Assembly: GCA_028386065.3 (NCBI GenBank)
Contig: JAKUCV010002077.1
Location: 4,112-68,111 of the forward strand
Length of the DNA stretch: 64,000 nt
Reading direction: 5' to 3'
From: Turnera subulata
Taxonomy: Eukaryota; Streptophyta; Magnoliopsida; Malpighiales; Passifloraceae
Below are positions 11,878 to 23,672 of this stretch, piece by piece (position 1 is the first letter of the stretch; each line of letters opens with the position of its first letter). The position numbers were made by a program, and so were the translations under genes. The notes beneath the pieces were generated by a model. The model was given only the letters and a program-made list of their open reading frames with translations. It was not told where the DNA came from and searched no databases.

Positions 11878-12373
11878 TGAGAAATTTTATGGTGGGGATT
11901 CTCCAAGTTTGATTTGTTGTGGACCCTTATTAATGTTAACAAATTACCTTTGATTGTTCGCTCTATCTATTGTAGGGTTTATTTATTTCTCCAATTTACC
12001 TTATAGGTTCCCATCATCTCCTAAAATTTATATTATTTCCTTATTTATTGTGTATTATTTAGGAAATAAATCTGCACATTCAATATACATACTTATATGG
12101 TTTGATTATTCCTAATGTAACTGAATTTAAGATCAAGTCTACAACAAATCAAACTTGGGGAGTCCCACTATAAAATTTTTATTTCCTAAATAATACACAA
12201 TAAATAAGGAAATAAAATAAATTTTAGGAGATGAATGGGGAACCTATAAGATAAATTGGAGAAATAAATAAACCCTACAATAGAAAGAGCGAACAATCAA
12301 AGGTAATTTGTTAACATAAATAGGGGTCTACAACAAATTAAACTTGGGGAGTCTCCACCATAAAAATTCTCAT
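11878..12373. mobile_element. Fold-back (MITE-like) element with ~190 bp inverted arms
   Basis: The arm at 11878-12068 is repeated in inverted orientation at 12180-12373, with scattered differences. Each arm runs from GAGAATTTTTATGGTGG at the tip to TATTTCCT near the centre. A further copy of the tip (about 12138-12175) sits in the loop, and a tip piece is duplicated at 12381-12402. There is no coding capacity. I could not identify a convincing target duplication, so the superfamily is unknown. Confidence 0.75.
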
Positions 12374-13169
12374 TTAACTCCACCATAAAAATTCTCATTT
12401 AAAGGGTCCATAGCTAGGAGTTATATATGGCATTTTGATGAGATCTCATTTTGTATTGTATAATTAATGGTTCGTTCTTTTTCCAAAATTCTGAAAATTA
12501 TCAAAAAAATTTTCTTCTGATGACAACCAAAATTATAAAGCATCAACTTGTTATCTAAATTCCCCATAATTTTATATCATACGCCCTTTTTTCAAACCAA
12601 AGAACTATTTCTTCTTCGTGATAAAATTGCTGGGGGAAATTCAAGAGAAAATTTTTTTAAAAAAAAAACAGAAGCGCAAAATGAACGGTTTAGTAGGTTT
12701 TTAGGCCTAGTTTCATTCATGTTTTTCTTTTGTTATTTTCTGAAAATTGGAATCTAGTTACGGTTTCCAATTTATTTGTGCTACATAATTTCCAATTTCC
12801 AATCTCCAGACATGTTTTAACTTTAAGTGCCAGGGGTCAGGACAAACCACCGAGCGGCGCTTACATCTCTCTCTAATTGGGTATGGTGGTGTTGGTTTTT
12901 TTTTTTTTTTTTGTAAAGGAAGAGGATTGCCTGTATATACTGTTTTCGTTTGGGCAGTCATTTTTATCTTTTTCTTTTTTCTTTTTCCTCTCTTCATTTC
13001 AGTTTTGTAAGTCTTTATGCTTATGAATAGAGATATCATTTTTATAAAAAAAAAAAAAAAGATTGCCTGCAAAAGATACGGTGGCTCTGCATAATGGGAT
13101 TCTCGGAGATTGTAAAATTTACCTATGGAGACTATAAAACTGATAGGATATTTTGGTTACTAACAAAAA
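12374..13169. other. Noncoding DNA with homopolymer runs
   Basis: Contains a T run near 12896-12912 and an A run at about 13046-13061 that could be the tail of a short retroposon whose body precedes it. No protein motif is visible. Confidence 0.4.
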
Positions 13170-13535
13170 AAAAAAATTGTTAGCGGGAGTGTTAATAACA
13201 AGAAGTGGAGTGTAGGGATTGGTTGTTTGGTTTCTGTTCTAATCTGGGTATTTGTTGAGCATTCAAGGCTGAAGTTTAGGCTGTTTATTTGGAGTTATCT
13301 CATGTATAGTCTCTTGGCATGCGTCTAGCCTCCCCTGAACCTCTAATTTGATGCATCAACGCCTTGCTGCAAAGGGACTGGAGAACTCACTCGGGTTTCA
13401 TATTTATGACTCTATTCCTCCTGATGCATGCTTATCTGTATTTTCAAATGATCAGGCCGGTTTGGTCCGCCTCGTGTACTATTCCTTCATAAGTATTTGG
13501 ATTAGTCTCCATTTTCTACCCAAAAAAAAAGGAAG
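13170..13535 (+). pseudogene. LINE 3' end: RNase H-like tail and poly(A)
   Basis: Near 13261 the reading FKAEV, stop, AVYLELSH matches the start of the RNase H-like tail of plant LINE ORF2. From 13348 the frame gives RLAAKGLENSLGFHIYDS, then PPDACLSVFSNDQAGLVR, the usual C-terminal motif. It then runs into TTTTCTACCC and an A-run, the standard plant LINE 3' terminus. This is a 5'-truncated copy with no reverse transcriptase left. Confidence 0.65.
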
Positions 13536-15181
13536 AAGAAGAGGAGTGTAAATATGGCCACCCCATCTCAAAATCAGTAATTATATAGCACAAATAAAAT
13601 GATTATATTTGCAGAAATAAAAAAATTCATATCAATATAAAAATTATAACATAAATTTATATTATAGTCATTATTCATAGAAATATTATAAGTAAATTAA
13701 TGAAAAAACAGCACAAGTTTAGTTTAAAGCGTTATAATAAAGCACAAAGGTTATTCATAAATCAAAATTATTCAGGCAAATATGAAAGTTACTTAGTATT
13801 AGAATATTTGTTCTCCATAAAGAATTACTTGAATCATTTATTTAAATAAATTTTATATTGTTTTTAAAATGAAACATGATTTTAGAAGAAAAAGATATAG
13901 TTACTAATTAAGAAGGACAATTAATTTTTCCAATAGCTAATATTTATTTAATTACTTATTGTTAAAATTGGTATTGTTACAAAGTTTACTATTTTAAGTT
14001 ACAAAAAGTTTAAACATATGTTATTAACATAAAATAAAAATATAAATGATTCATTCCCTCATAAAGAAAAAAATTAAGAAAAGATCTTATGTAAATTACT
14101 TAACCCCTTTGTTCAAATAAATTGTATTGTTAGAATTTAATCCTTAAAAAAGATATTTAAAAAGATTTCATTATTTATAATAAAAAATTCATAAGAGTAA
14201 ATTTTAGAATTCACTCATAACGAAATTTTACGTATAAAAATGAGAATTAAACTATCATATTCATAAATTTTAGAATAATAAAATTTTAATATGATTTATA
14301 AGTATCTATTTTTTGTTTTAATTAAAAATAATATTTGAGTCTTGCCTGGAAAAGTTCACACATATATTAGAATAATACAATTGATTGCTTCGTGGAGAAC
14401 AACTTTGAAAAGCAAAATCCAAGAGTACGTCACTAGTGATCTCAGAAACCATTTTTTTTTGCGGTTTCAGTCTGGGAATTCGACATGTAGCATATTGGCA
14501 GGTAATTAAATTTTGTTTTCAATTTTTTTTTATCGGGAAATTTTTTTTATCGGGATGTTTAGTAGAACGTTAATCGTTATTTATTTATGTTTTGATTGGT
14601 GGCGTTATCCTCGCCGGTCATGCCATTGATCGGGCAAATTGATGACGGCGAGGAGAGGAGATTGAGGAGGGGGAGGGGGAGGGTTTTATAACTTTTTTTA
14701 TTAAAAAAAATAACGGAGTGGTTCTAGTCATGATTTTTTTTTAAGTTTTCTTTTTGTGAGGAGGCAATATGTTTCTCTAAAATTTTTGACGTGCTTTTTT
14801 TATTTAACAGAATTATTTCGTTAGAAGAAATGTGGGTATATTTTATAATGTTAAAAATTTTAGGGACCTAAAAAGAAAAATATGTTCAATAAATTTTTTT
14901 TTGATTTTTCAATATGGAAAACATCATGCCACTTGGCCTAGTCAAAATGCGACAAGTGAGGTATGCATGGACAGTATCAGTGCCAGAGCTAGAAAATTTT
15001 TTTTTAAGGACCAATATAATTTTTATCGTAATAAGAAGGACTTATGTGAAAATATTAAATTTAGGAGGGGCTAAATGTAAATTTAAATAGGACATTGATA
15101 GAAAAGTTAAAAATTCAAGGGGGCCACCGTCAGATTATGGTGAGCACCAAATCATTTACATATCTATATATACTATATATA
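13536..15181. other. AT-rich noncoding DNA
   Basis: No supported gene. Long A and T runs dominate. A short G-rich patch (about 14660-14690) and a self-complementary TATATACTATATATAG motif near 15164-15182 are the only features noted. Confidence 0.5.
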
Positions 15182-16022
15182 GATATGTGAATTTTTTTCT
15201 CATATATTATTTTTTTATGTCGACTTTTAAATTTTGATATTATCTATATAATATTATTCTATAACATACTTATATTTGCACCTTTTACTTGCTGACTTTA
15301 CCTTTCTTCCACTGAGTTTATATTAATTATTTCTAATTTTTTACATCGTACGACATATTTTTAAAATTTTATATTTGTTCTTAATTATTTATATTTTTTA
15401 CATATATATCTTATTTATTTTGATATATAAGATATCGTAATATATTTTTTATATTTTTTAAATTCAATACGAAGATAATTATTCTATTCAATTTATTAGA
15501 TTCTTTCATCATTTATATATTAATTTGAATTTATTAGATAGTTTCAATAAACATTGAGCTCATCCCTCGTGAGTTCTCACGATTATTATTCTTCATAATA
15601 GTTATATAAATTAATTTTTTTCTCATACCTTATTTCTTTTATGTCGATTTTTAAATTATGATATTATTTGTATGATATTATTCTATAACACACTTATATT
15701 TGCACCTTTCATTTACTGCCTTTACCTCTCGAGAGTTTACATTAATTATTTTTAATTTTTTATGTAGCATGATATATTTTTAAAATTTTATGTTTATTCT
15801 CAATTATTTATATTTTTTTACATGTATATCTTATTTATTTTTATATATAAGATATCATCATATATTTTTTATATTTTTTAAAGTCAATACGAAGATAATT
15901 ATTTTATTAAATTTATTAGATGCTTTCATCATTTATATATTAATTTGAATTTATTAGATAGTTTTAATAAACTTTGAGCACATCCCTCATGAGTTCTCAC
16001 GATTATTCTTCTTCATAATCAT
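15182..16022. repeat. Tandem duplication of a ~420 bp AT-rich unit
   Basis: 15182-15600 and 15601-16022 are head-to-tail copies. Landmarks in the same order are TTTTTTTCTCATA, ATGTCGA, TTATATTTGCACCTTT, TTAAAATTTTAT, and a closing GAGTTCTCACGATTATT. Differences are frequent, so the duplication is old. Confidence 0.8.
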
Positions 16023-17012
16023 TTTTCTTAATTTTAATTTTTGCTAAATGTTTAAGTTCTTTTTTGTAATTATATTTTTTCAATAATTTTTATTACTGTT
16101 ATTCGCATAATCTAAAGGGATAGAAATACTTCAAAATAACTTTTTGTATAGAAATCCTTAAATTAAATTTTCTTTAACGATATTTGTTGATGTTCATAAT
16201 ATTCTAAATTATATAATATTACATATTAAATTATATATTTAATAAAAAATTTTACATTAATTTTTTGACTTTTATAGTATAAGAGAGTTGTTATAGAAGA
16301 TTTGTAATTTGTTGATATTCTTAATATTCTAAATTATATATATAATAAAGAAGGTAATTCTATTAATTTCCTCATTCTTATACTATAAGAGGATTGTTAT
16401 AATAGACTAGATGTCATTTATTATTATATGACGTATCACTCATTATTTGCTATTAGTAATATAATATTAAATAAAGGTATTTTAGTCTTTCAATTTGGGG
16501 AGGTCATGCTTTTATAGATATATCTATACATATGTGTATATATATGTGTGTGTGTTTTATGTATACTATATATAAAAGCACGAAGCCACCAAAACTTACA
16601 AAATTAAAATACCAAAATACCCTCCTCTTTTTTATTAAATTAATGTTTTAATACTCATTTTAAAAACTATCCAAACGAAAAATAAGTCGGTTACATCACA
16701 TCATTTAGGTAATTTCTTCTATTATTATTTGTTTTTTTGCCTATCTAACCTCTCTTGTTTTTTAAGGCAAATCTTCTATTATTATTTGTTTTTTAAGGCA
16801 AATCTCATGATTTTATTAATTAATTTGGAACCAATATTAAATTTATTTAGCTATTCATTCACATAACATACACATACCTCGCAGCAGAGTTTGCCTCTAG
16901 GCACAAGAGAAAAAAAAAAAAACAGAATTCAAAGATTAGTGACTTAACGGATATCATGCTCTTACAATACTAGTAACATCCCAGGTTGGTTACGTTGGTT
17001 GTGTTTTTTTCC
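16023..17012. other. AT-rich DNA with Helitron-like words
   Basis: TATACTATATATAAAAGCA at about 16562 resembles a plant Helitron 5' end, but I found no matching 3' hairpin and CTRR. The segment at about 16400-16500 is partly inverse to 17940-18080. No gene is supported. Confidence 0.4.
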
Positions 17013-17268
17013 GGAATAAAGTGTTTTTTCATCCTTGTATTAGACCTCAAAGTTGGAAGTCATTCCTCTATTAGATTTTGGCTTATTTTCATCCCTCTAT
17101 TTGTGAATTTTGTCTTATTTTCATCCATGTGTTTGCCTTTTTGGCCTATTTAGAGGGATGAAAACAAGCCAAAACCCATAGACAGAGGGATGAAAACAGA
17201 CCAAAACCAATACAAGGATGACTTTCAACTTTATGGTCTAACACAAGGATGAAAAAAGGCTTTAATCC
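17013..17268. mobile_element. Fold-back element with ~115 bp inverted arms
   Basis: The left arm (17013 to about 17126) has TTTTTTCATCCTTGTATTAG and TTTTCATCCCTCTATTTG; the right arm (about 17151-17268) is their inverted copy with changes. The TTTTCATCC word also repeats within each arm. Noncoding and MITE-like; superfamily unknown. Confidence 0.65.
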
Positions 17269-18029
17269 GTTTTTTTCCCTTCAGCATAAGTAGTGAATCA
17301 GTTTCAAAGATAGGTTTACAAAAACCATTAGCTAAAGCTACATCCACTAACTGAATAAGGTAATAAAAAATTTTATATCCTATACGTAATCAAATTGAAT
17401 AAGGTAAAAATTTGAAAAACAAAAGTCTAGCATAACTTCAACTCATTATTTTACGTTTGATCGTAATTAAATTATGTATCTTATTTTTTAAAAAATCCTA
17501 TATAGGGATCCTTAAATCAACATAACTTCTATTTATTTATTTACTTCAATAAATTACCCTAAATTAAAGTAATTATTATTCTTTAATTATTTGTGTGTGC
17601 AAAAATACAAGTGAATGGAAAATGTTTGTTTAAAAAATAAAACCTTTCTAAAACTTCAATGGCTCATAATTGAATCTTGTGACCTACCATTGAAAATTAT
17701 ATATAATAATACGCAAAATATTGTACATGGGCTAAAAAGTAAATAATAAAAAGTATATATGACTAATAAAAAAAATATAGTTCGAAGAACAATTAGTCTA
17801 GAGACTGATTATAAAAAAAAAGTAAATATTACAAGAAAAAAAATAAAACATATAAATAATTAAATATAATATTAAAACTATACCAAAAAAACAAATATAT
17901 GGAAATGGTGAATATTTATTGTGTTATAATTTTTATCTATCTAAATCTATATCTTGAAAGACTAAAATATTCTTATTTAATATTATATTAATAATAACGA
18001 ATAATCAGTGATACGACATACAGTGAATA
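17269..18029. other. AT-rich noncoding DNA
   Basis: No ORF or recognisable element apart from the partial inverse similarity to 16400-16500 noted above. Confidence 0.5.
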
Positions 18030-18288
18030 ACATGCAATCTATCATAATAATTCTCTTATATATCTATATCTACACTATATATAAAAGAATAACTTCTCAA
18101 AATTAAAAGACTAAAAAATAACCTTATTTAATTTAAAAAAATATCATGAAATAAAAGGAATAATAAGTGATATATCAGGCATTAATGAATGAAAGACATA
18201 CAGTTTATTATAATAATTTCCTTACAGTATAAAAGTTAGCAAATTAACAAAATTATTTCATTTATTAAATATATAATTTTATATTACA

Positions 18289-18293
18289 AATTA
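18289..18293. repeat. Target site duplication AATTA, left
   Basis: AATTA precedes the LTR at 18294 and recurs at 28700-28704. The uninterrupted Helitron at 29090-29357 has one such site, which confirms the insertion point. Confidence 0.9.
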
Positions 18294-21200
18294 TGAAACA
18301 CCCCGACTACTATTTACCCAATACAAAGTAATTACCGAACTACAGTGCCGACACGTGGCACAAAAAACATATACAATAGAAAATCCGGCCAAACGATCAA
18401 ATGATAATATCAATCACCCGATCTCGGGTACAATAACAATAATAGCACAGCGGAAGCAATTTTTAATAATCACAGCAAAAGCATAAATCGACCCCATGCA
18501 AAACTATGGATCCAGATCCGTCGGAGGAGATGTCGCAGCCTGCCGTGATGCATACTTGTACAAAGAACAACGTAGCCTACCGATGGGGCAGGTGAGGGGT
18601 GAGATTCTCCATAATCTCACCGACACATAACCCATGGTGAACAATATAGCATGTTTAACAGTCAAGAGCACATCAATACGGCATACGAGTAGTGAACAGA
18701 ACACTGTGCAAATACAGTCATAAAGAGCAACGCAGACTATGCAAATGTCCACCCCATCGACTATGCAATGCACTAACCACTCAACACCTCGCAGACTGTA
18801 CGATACTCTGGTGCCCGACCAGGACACCTCAACTCAACTACATATTGGGTAACCGACCAAGTCTCAACAGACTATACAACACATACTCTAGTCCTGTCAG
18901 ACTATACTCAATAGAGGTTCCTCATCGTATGATAACATACCGTTACTGTACTTGCCGATCATCTAACCCGGTACCAAAACAATCTCAAAATCACGTGAGC
19001 CTCGCTCACCGGGTAGCCGGCAACCTGCACGGACCATACCCAATCAACATCACAAACCGGTCCCAGGTAGAATCACAACACAGCAACAGCAACAGCAGCC
19101 ATCACAGCAACTCGTAACCACCACAACAACAATCCTCACCAATCTCGATCTCTGGGTATCGACATACCCTTAGAAATGACAATAGCGCAACTGTCGACCA
19201 TAATCCGACAACCAACATATCTCATTATCCGATCAAAAATGACAAGTGATACTCATCCGACAATTATCAAAAGAAACCGACAATAAACAAAGGACAACTG
19301 GCACCCGATGCCAACAACAATAGACTACTCACGACCAACGACAACAACAACACCCGCGAACTGGCAACCTATGCCGACCTCGGTCAACCGACTATACTGA
19401 CAACCTCCCAGGGTATGATCATGAGACAACATGCATATGAACATAACACATCACCGCCCAGCAAGGCAAAAACACATCTCAAACAAGACTGAACCAAGGC
19501 CAAAAGAATATCTTTTATTATTACCAATTTTATCTTTCGGGCCCCGTCACTGGACAAGCTAGGGGTCAGACCTGGATATCGACTTATTTCTGGTGCCAGA
19601 CCAAAATCAAGAGAACCCAGGGATCGACATCCCAAAATAGTAACCCAGGGATATACATCCCAAAATAGTAACCCAGGGATTGACATCCCAAATAAATCAA
19701 CGGGATAGACATCCCAAGCATAGACATGCTTACCACAAGTAACCCAGGTCATGGCCACCAAAAAACAGTCTTTACCCATCGAGTCGTACCACTGCTTTCC
19801 AAGTAACATTAAAGTCGTCAACACAATTTTCAATTATCCAATCTCCATTTCCAATATCCAATATCAATTATCCACGGTTAATAGACCAACACCAATCTCA
19901 ACACAATATCCACAGGATCAATACCACAGTCCAACCATCACAACAACAATAACCACAGCAGTCAAATAATCAACAGTGAACATCTCAGCAGTTCAATCAA
20001 ACAACAAAGCACACAAAGTAATACAGGTACATATCAAAGGAGATCCATTCCCACAACAAATATCACAAAGATATCAACAACAATAACCATAAGATGCAAT
20101 GGAACCTATATAGTTCCAAGACCAACCATCCCGTCTATCACGGGTGGAATGACGTATATGCAACCTCACCTGATACTCCTCGGAAGCTGGTATCCGGTTA
20201 AGCCTTGATATTCCTATAATATAACAACAGTAATCACTTATATTGCACAAACAAGATGATTATGCATGATGCCGGTTAAGAGTTATTAGGCGGCTTATCA
20301 GTTCATTTTATTATTTCCATAGTTCTCTTATTCATTTCTGTGGAGGTTGCTAATAATCTATTTTCCACCTGGTATACCAATCATATCCAACATAAGTCAA
20401 AACCAAAACCGAGCGGCCAAGCCGACATCTCGGTCCTTAGGCTGCTTATGACAAGAAAGCATATATTTATGTACACTTGTATGTAGTGTATATTTAAGAA
20501 AATATATTTGCAAATAAATCCAGTCACGACCCGTTAAATACTCTTAGTCCATATGACGTAAATAATATTATTCCGATTAAATACTAAATACTTATATGTT
20601 TTATATACAATAATTATATAATAATGGAAACGATAAATACGTCAAAATATTATTTAAATAGTATATCTTATAATAACTCGTTTAATGGAAATTATCTCCA
20701 ACAGTATGAAATTAACGTAGCCAATGTATAGCATAAAATATTCGTGCGAATTTGTAGTTGTATTATTTATAATTAAATATCTACATATATAATCATAAGT
20801 ACATGTATACATAAAACTATAATTGTTAAGTAAGGATATAGTCTAGCAATATCTAAGCTGGTGAAAATAGTTGCAATACATTATACGATATATTCATATA
20901 CTTGTAATAGATCAATAATTAAGAGAAGGTATAGGTCCAATATTATTTTAGCCTAGAATTACGGAAATATATATATATATATATATATATTTCTATATGT
21001 ATATACTTGTCTAGGCCTTTTATAATATAAATTCAGTTTAAACATAATTAAGGAAGTTCGGAAATTAAACTCGGTAGGCCTTCTCGAACGTTTAGCCCAT
21101 CGGTGGATAATCTAATATTATCATAATTTCGAAAATTAAATAAGACACATAATTAAAATAAATAAACGACATGGGCCTTTTATTAGTTAGCCCAATTAGA

Positions 21201-23286
21201 TAACCGAAAGTTAAATACACTGGGCCTTATACGAGCCCTGGCAGAACGTAAAGGAAATTAAACTGGAAGTTAAATATTATGGGCCTTGTATGAGCCTAGG
21301 TGAAATGTAAATAAAATTAAACCCAGAAATTAAGTACAATGGGCCCTTTAGTAGCCCAATCAAAATTAAATAAGAGTAGGAAATAAATAAAAACATAAAT
21401 AAATAATAAAAGCAAGCATAATAAAATAAATAAGACATAAAATAAAAATCATAGGTTAATTAAATTAGGTTAATCAACTTAAGTTAATCAATTTTAATTA
21501 GCGTCGTTTTAATGTCCGGGTCCGTTTTATCGTTCGGGTTCGTTAATATGATGCAAAAGGTCCAAAGCTCGGGTTTTACCCAACAGGTCCGTTCCCGGGT
21601 TCGCTGGAAAATTCCCGAGACTGCCGGAAACTCGCCGGATTCCGGCAACACTGTTCACGATGGCAGCATCCCCCTCTGCTACTGTTTGTATTCCGTCAAC
21701 ACTCCCAACCCACCACACAAAACCATCGTCATACCAATCAACAACACCATCACCATGCCCACAGCCACCCACCGGTGATCGGAGCACCACTACATTACGG
21801 CATCCCCGAGGCCAAGTATCACCACCCACGTCCACAGTAGCATCAGCAGAGCCATGTCTACCCACACACTCCTACCTCACATCTCGACAAACCCCGAACA
21901 CAACCCACACATCCAAGCAAATTAATCAACACGAAATCAAGACCCGATTAGTTAGGATTCAGGTCAAGGAAACGGAAAAAGAAAAGAAAGTGAAGAAAGG
22001 TAGAGGTGATCGTCGGGCCTCACCCTTACAGCCACACGGTGGCGACGGAGAGCGGCGGATCAGGGAGAGGCTGAGGAGATCGGGCGGCGCGAACACGAGG
22101 ATGGGAGCGGTGTCGGGCTGACCTTGGAATGGTGGCGGCGGCGCTCCTCTGCTCGGTGGGTCGAGCTCGTCCCGGCAGCCGTGGCGTCGTCTGTGTGCTC
22201 TGCAGCGGTTGTGAGCGAGCCGGAGATCGGAGGCAGAGGCGGCGACGCCTTGCTGCAGGGAGGACGGCGCGGCGAAGGAGGAACGATGAGGAGGCGGTTT
22301 AGGAGGGTGGAGGCGGCTGTGTTTGGTGGTGGCAGAAATGGTGAGGGGTGGAGGAGAGCAGAAGCTGGGAAGGAAGAAAGAAGAAGATAGGAGAAGGAGA
22401 AGGTGGCTCTGGTTGTGTCTGGTGGAGAGGGGGGGCCTGGTACGGAAAAACGGGAGAGGGAGTAGATAAAATAAAGGAAAAAAAAAAGAAAGAAAAAAAC
22501 AAATGAAAATAAAAGAAAGAAAAGACAGAAGTGGGGAGGTGGGGGCCGGCGTGGAGAAAAACGGGCAGGAGGAAGAAAAGAAAAAGAAGGGGAAGAAAAA
22601 GGGAGAAAAAGAGGAGAAAAGGGAAGAAAAGAAAAGGAGAGTGGCCACGTGGCAAGCCACGATTGGCCGTTATGGATTCCCGTGTCGGGACAACAAAATC
22701 GTAGGGGTACTCCTGTCTCCTCGAATTTTTCGTCCCGAGTCCAAAAATACAACTTGGGCTCGGAAAATCCGATTAATACCCCTGAGCGTCGTCCAAGTCT
22801 CGGAATTGAAAACCAAGGCTCGGTAAGCCTTGGAGGAGGCTCGGAAATCCCGAGTAACCCTCGGAAAATAATTCCGAGGCTCGGTTATCGAAAGAAACTC
22901 CAAAATGTCGCGTATCCTCAGTGATCAAGACGAAGCTCGGATCAAGACGAAGCTCGGTTTTTCCCAAAAAAAACTCTCGGAAAAACTCAGTCCGATAGAA
23001 TCCTCGAATTACGGCGTTTAAAATTATAATTAGTAAATATTATTTTTGGAACACAAGTATTTCGTCCAAAATAATAACGAAAGTATTATTATTACTGTTG
23101 GTTTGGAAAATAATAATGGTAGAAACAATATTAATCATCTATGGAGTAGTAAAAATGATAAAAATTTATATCGGAAATTAACTCGGGTTGGTTAAATTTT
23201 CGATTAACCGCGATAAAATTTATTTACCACGGTAAAAGTTAAATCAACTTGGTAAGAATCACGGAAAATTTACCCGGGTCGTTACA
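18294..23286 (-). repeat. 5 kb LTR, left copy (3' LTR)
   Basis: 4993 bp with no credible coding sequence; the longer open frames overlap on both strands and are not kept in the other LTR. It contains the GGGATNNACATCCC array, an (AT)n run near 20969-20992 and a purine-rich tract at about 22376-22640. Compared with the right copy it lacks about 130 bp of purine-rich sequence. Confidence 0.9.
19620..19716. repeat. GGGATNNACATCCC palindrome array, first element left LTR
   Basis: Four copies of a 14-base dyad (GGGAT, four bases, ATCCC) in about 95 bases, each usually preceded by ACCCA. The right LTR has the same array at 25000-25095, and the element at 31570-43520 has a longer version. Confidence 0.85.
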
Positions 23287-23299
23287 GTCTACCCACCTT
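23287..23299 (-). promoter_or_regulatory. Polypurine tract, 5 kb-LTR element
   Basis: The minus strand reads AAGGTGGGTAGAC directly against the 3' LTR. It matches the tract of the element at 31570-43520. Confidence 0.75.
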
Positions 23300-23473
23300 A
23301 AAAAGAATTTCGTCCCCGAAATTCCCGCATATTGAAAAACATACCATTTTACCAAAAACACGTCTTTTTTTTCAAAACTTATCTTTCAAAAACTTGTTAG
23401 ATTTTCATAAACCCAATAGTAAAACTTCGGAGTAACCAAGCAACAATACTGTTAAGCACCGAAACACATATAG

Positions 23474-23557
23474 TTAGGCGTTCAAAATGTATTCATAAGA
23501 GAGAATACTCACATGTGAATGTTCTGCAGCAGGCTGGCGTCCCTCGACTGGATCCAT
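23474..23557 (-). CDS. 27-codon ORF starting MDPVEGRQ, vestigial gag start?
   Basis: The ORF starts at ATG 23557 on the minus strand, about 100 bases inside the primer site, and begins MDPVEGRQPA. The element at 31570-43520 has the same start (MDPVEGRQ) at 37273 and the element at 43620-48604 has MDPEED at 48211. The shared position and sequence suggest the retained 5' end of an ancestral gag or leader ORF. A GTGAGT word, like a splice donor, follows codon 15. No domain can be named from so short a peptide. Confidence 0.35.
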   Translation of the reverse strand: MDPVEGRQPAAEHSHVSILSYEYILNA

Positions 23558-23657
23558 AATGCACTAACTATATGAATGTGCATGCAATCATGTTAATCAT
23601 GTGGAGCGAGCTATGCACAGCAAGATAGCACAACAAACACCCAAGGACCTACCGCCC

Positions 23658-23669
23658 GCTCCGCTACCA
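23658..23669 (-). promoter_or_regulatory. Primer binding site, 5 kb-LTR element
   Basis: The minus strand reads TGGTAGCGGAGC, three bases inside the 5' LTR at 23673. It is identical to the site of the copia element at 2898-11316. Confidence 0.8.
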
Positions 23670-23672
23670 AAA

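Larger units (their letters stand above)
23287..23672 (-). other. 386-bp internal region of the 5 kb-LTR element
   Basis: Contains the polypurine tract, AATTTCGTCCCCGAAATTCC at about 23305, a 27-codon ORF and the primer site. No gag, protease, reverse transcriptase or integrase sequence remains, so it is a deletion derivative. Confidence 0.85.

Noticed and set aside
14660..14690. G-quadruplex in GGAGGGGGAGGGGGAGGG
   Set aside because: Only three runs of three or more G are present, in a short isolated patch.
16562..16590. Another Helitron starting TATACTATATATAAAAGC
   Set aside because: The preceding bases are not TC and I found no 3' hairpin with CTRR that would close it.
21527..22752. Several overlapping ORFs of 88-233 codons in the 5 kb LTR
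   Set aside because: They overlap on both strands, consist of low-complexity purine or pyrimidine codons, and the right LTR does not keep the same frames.
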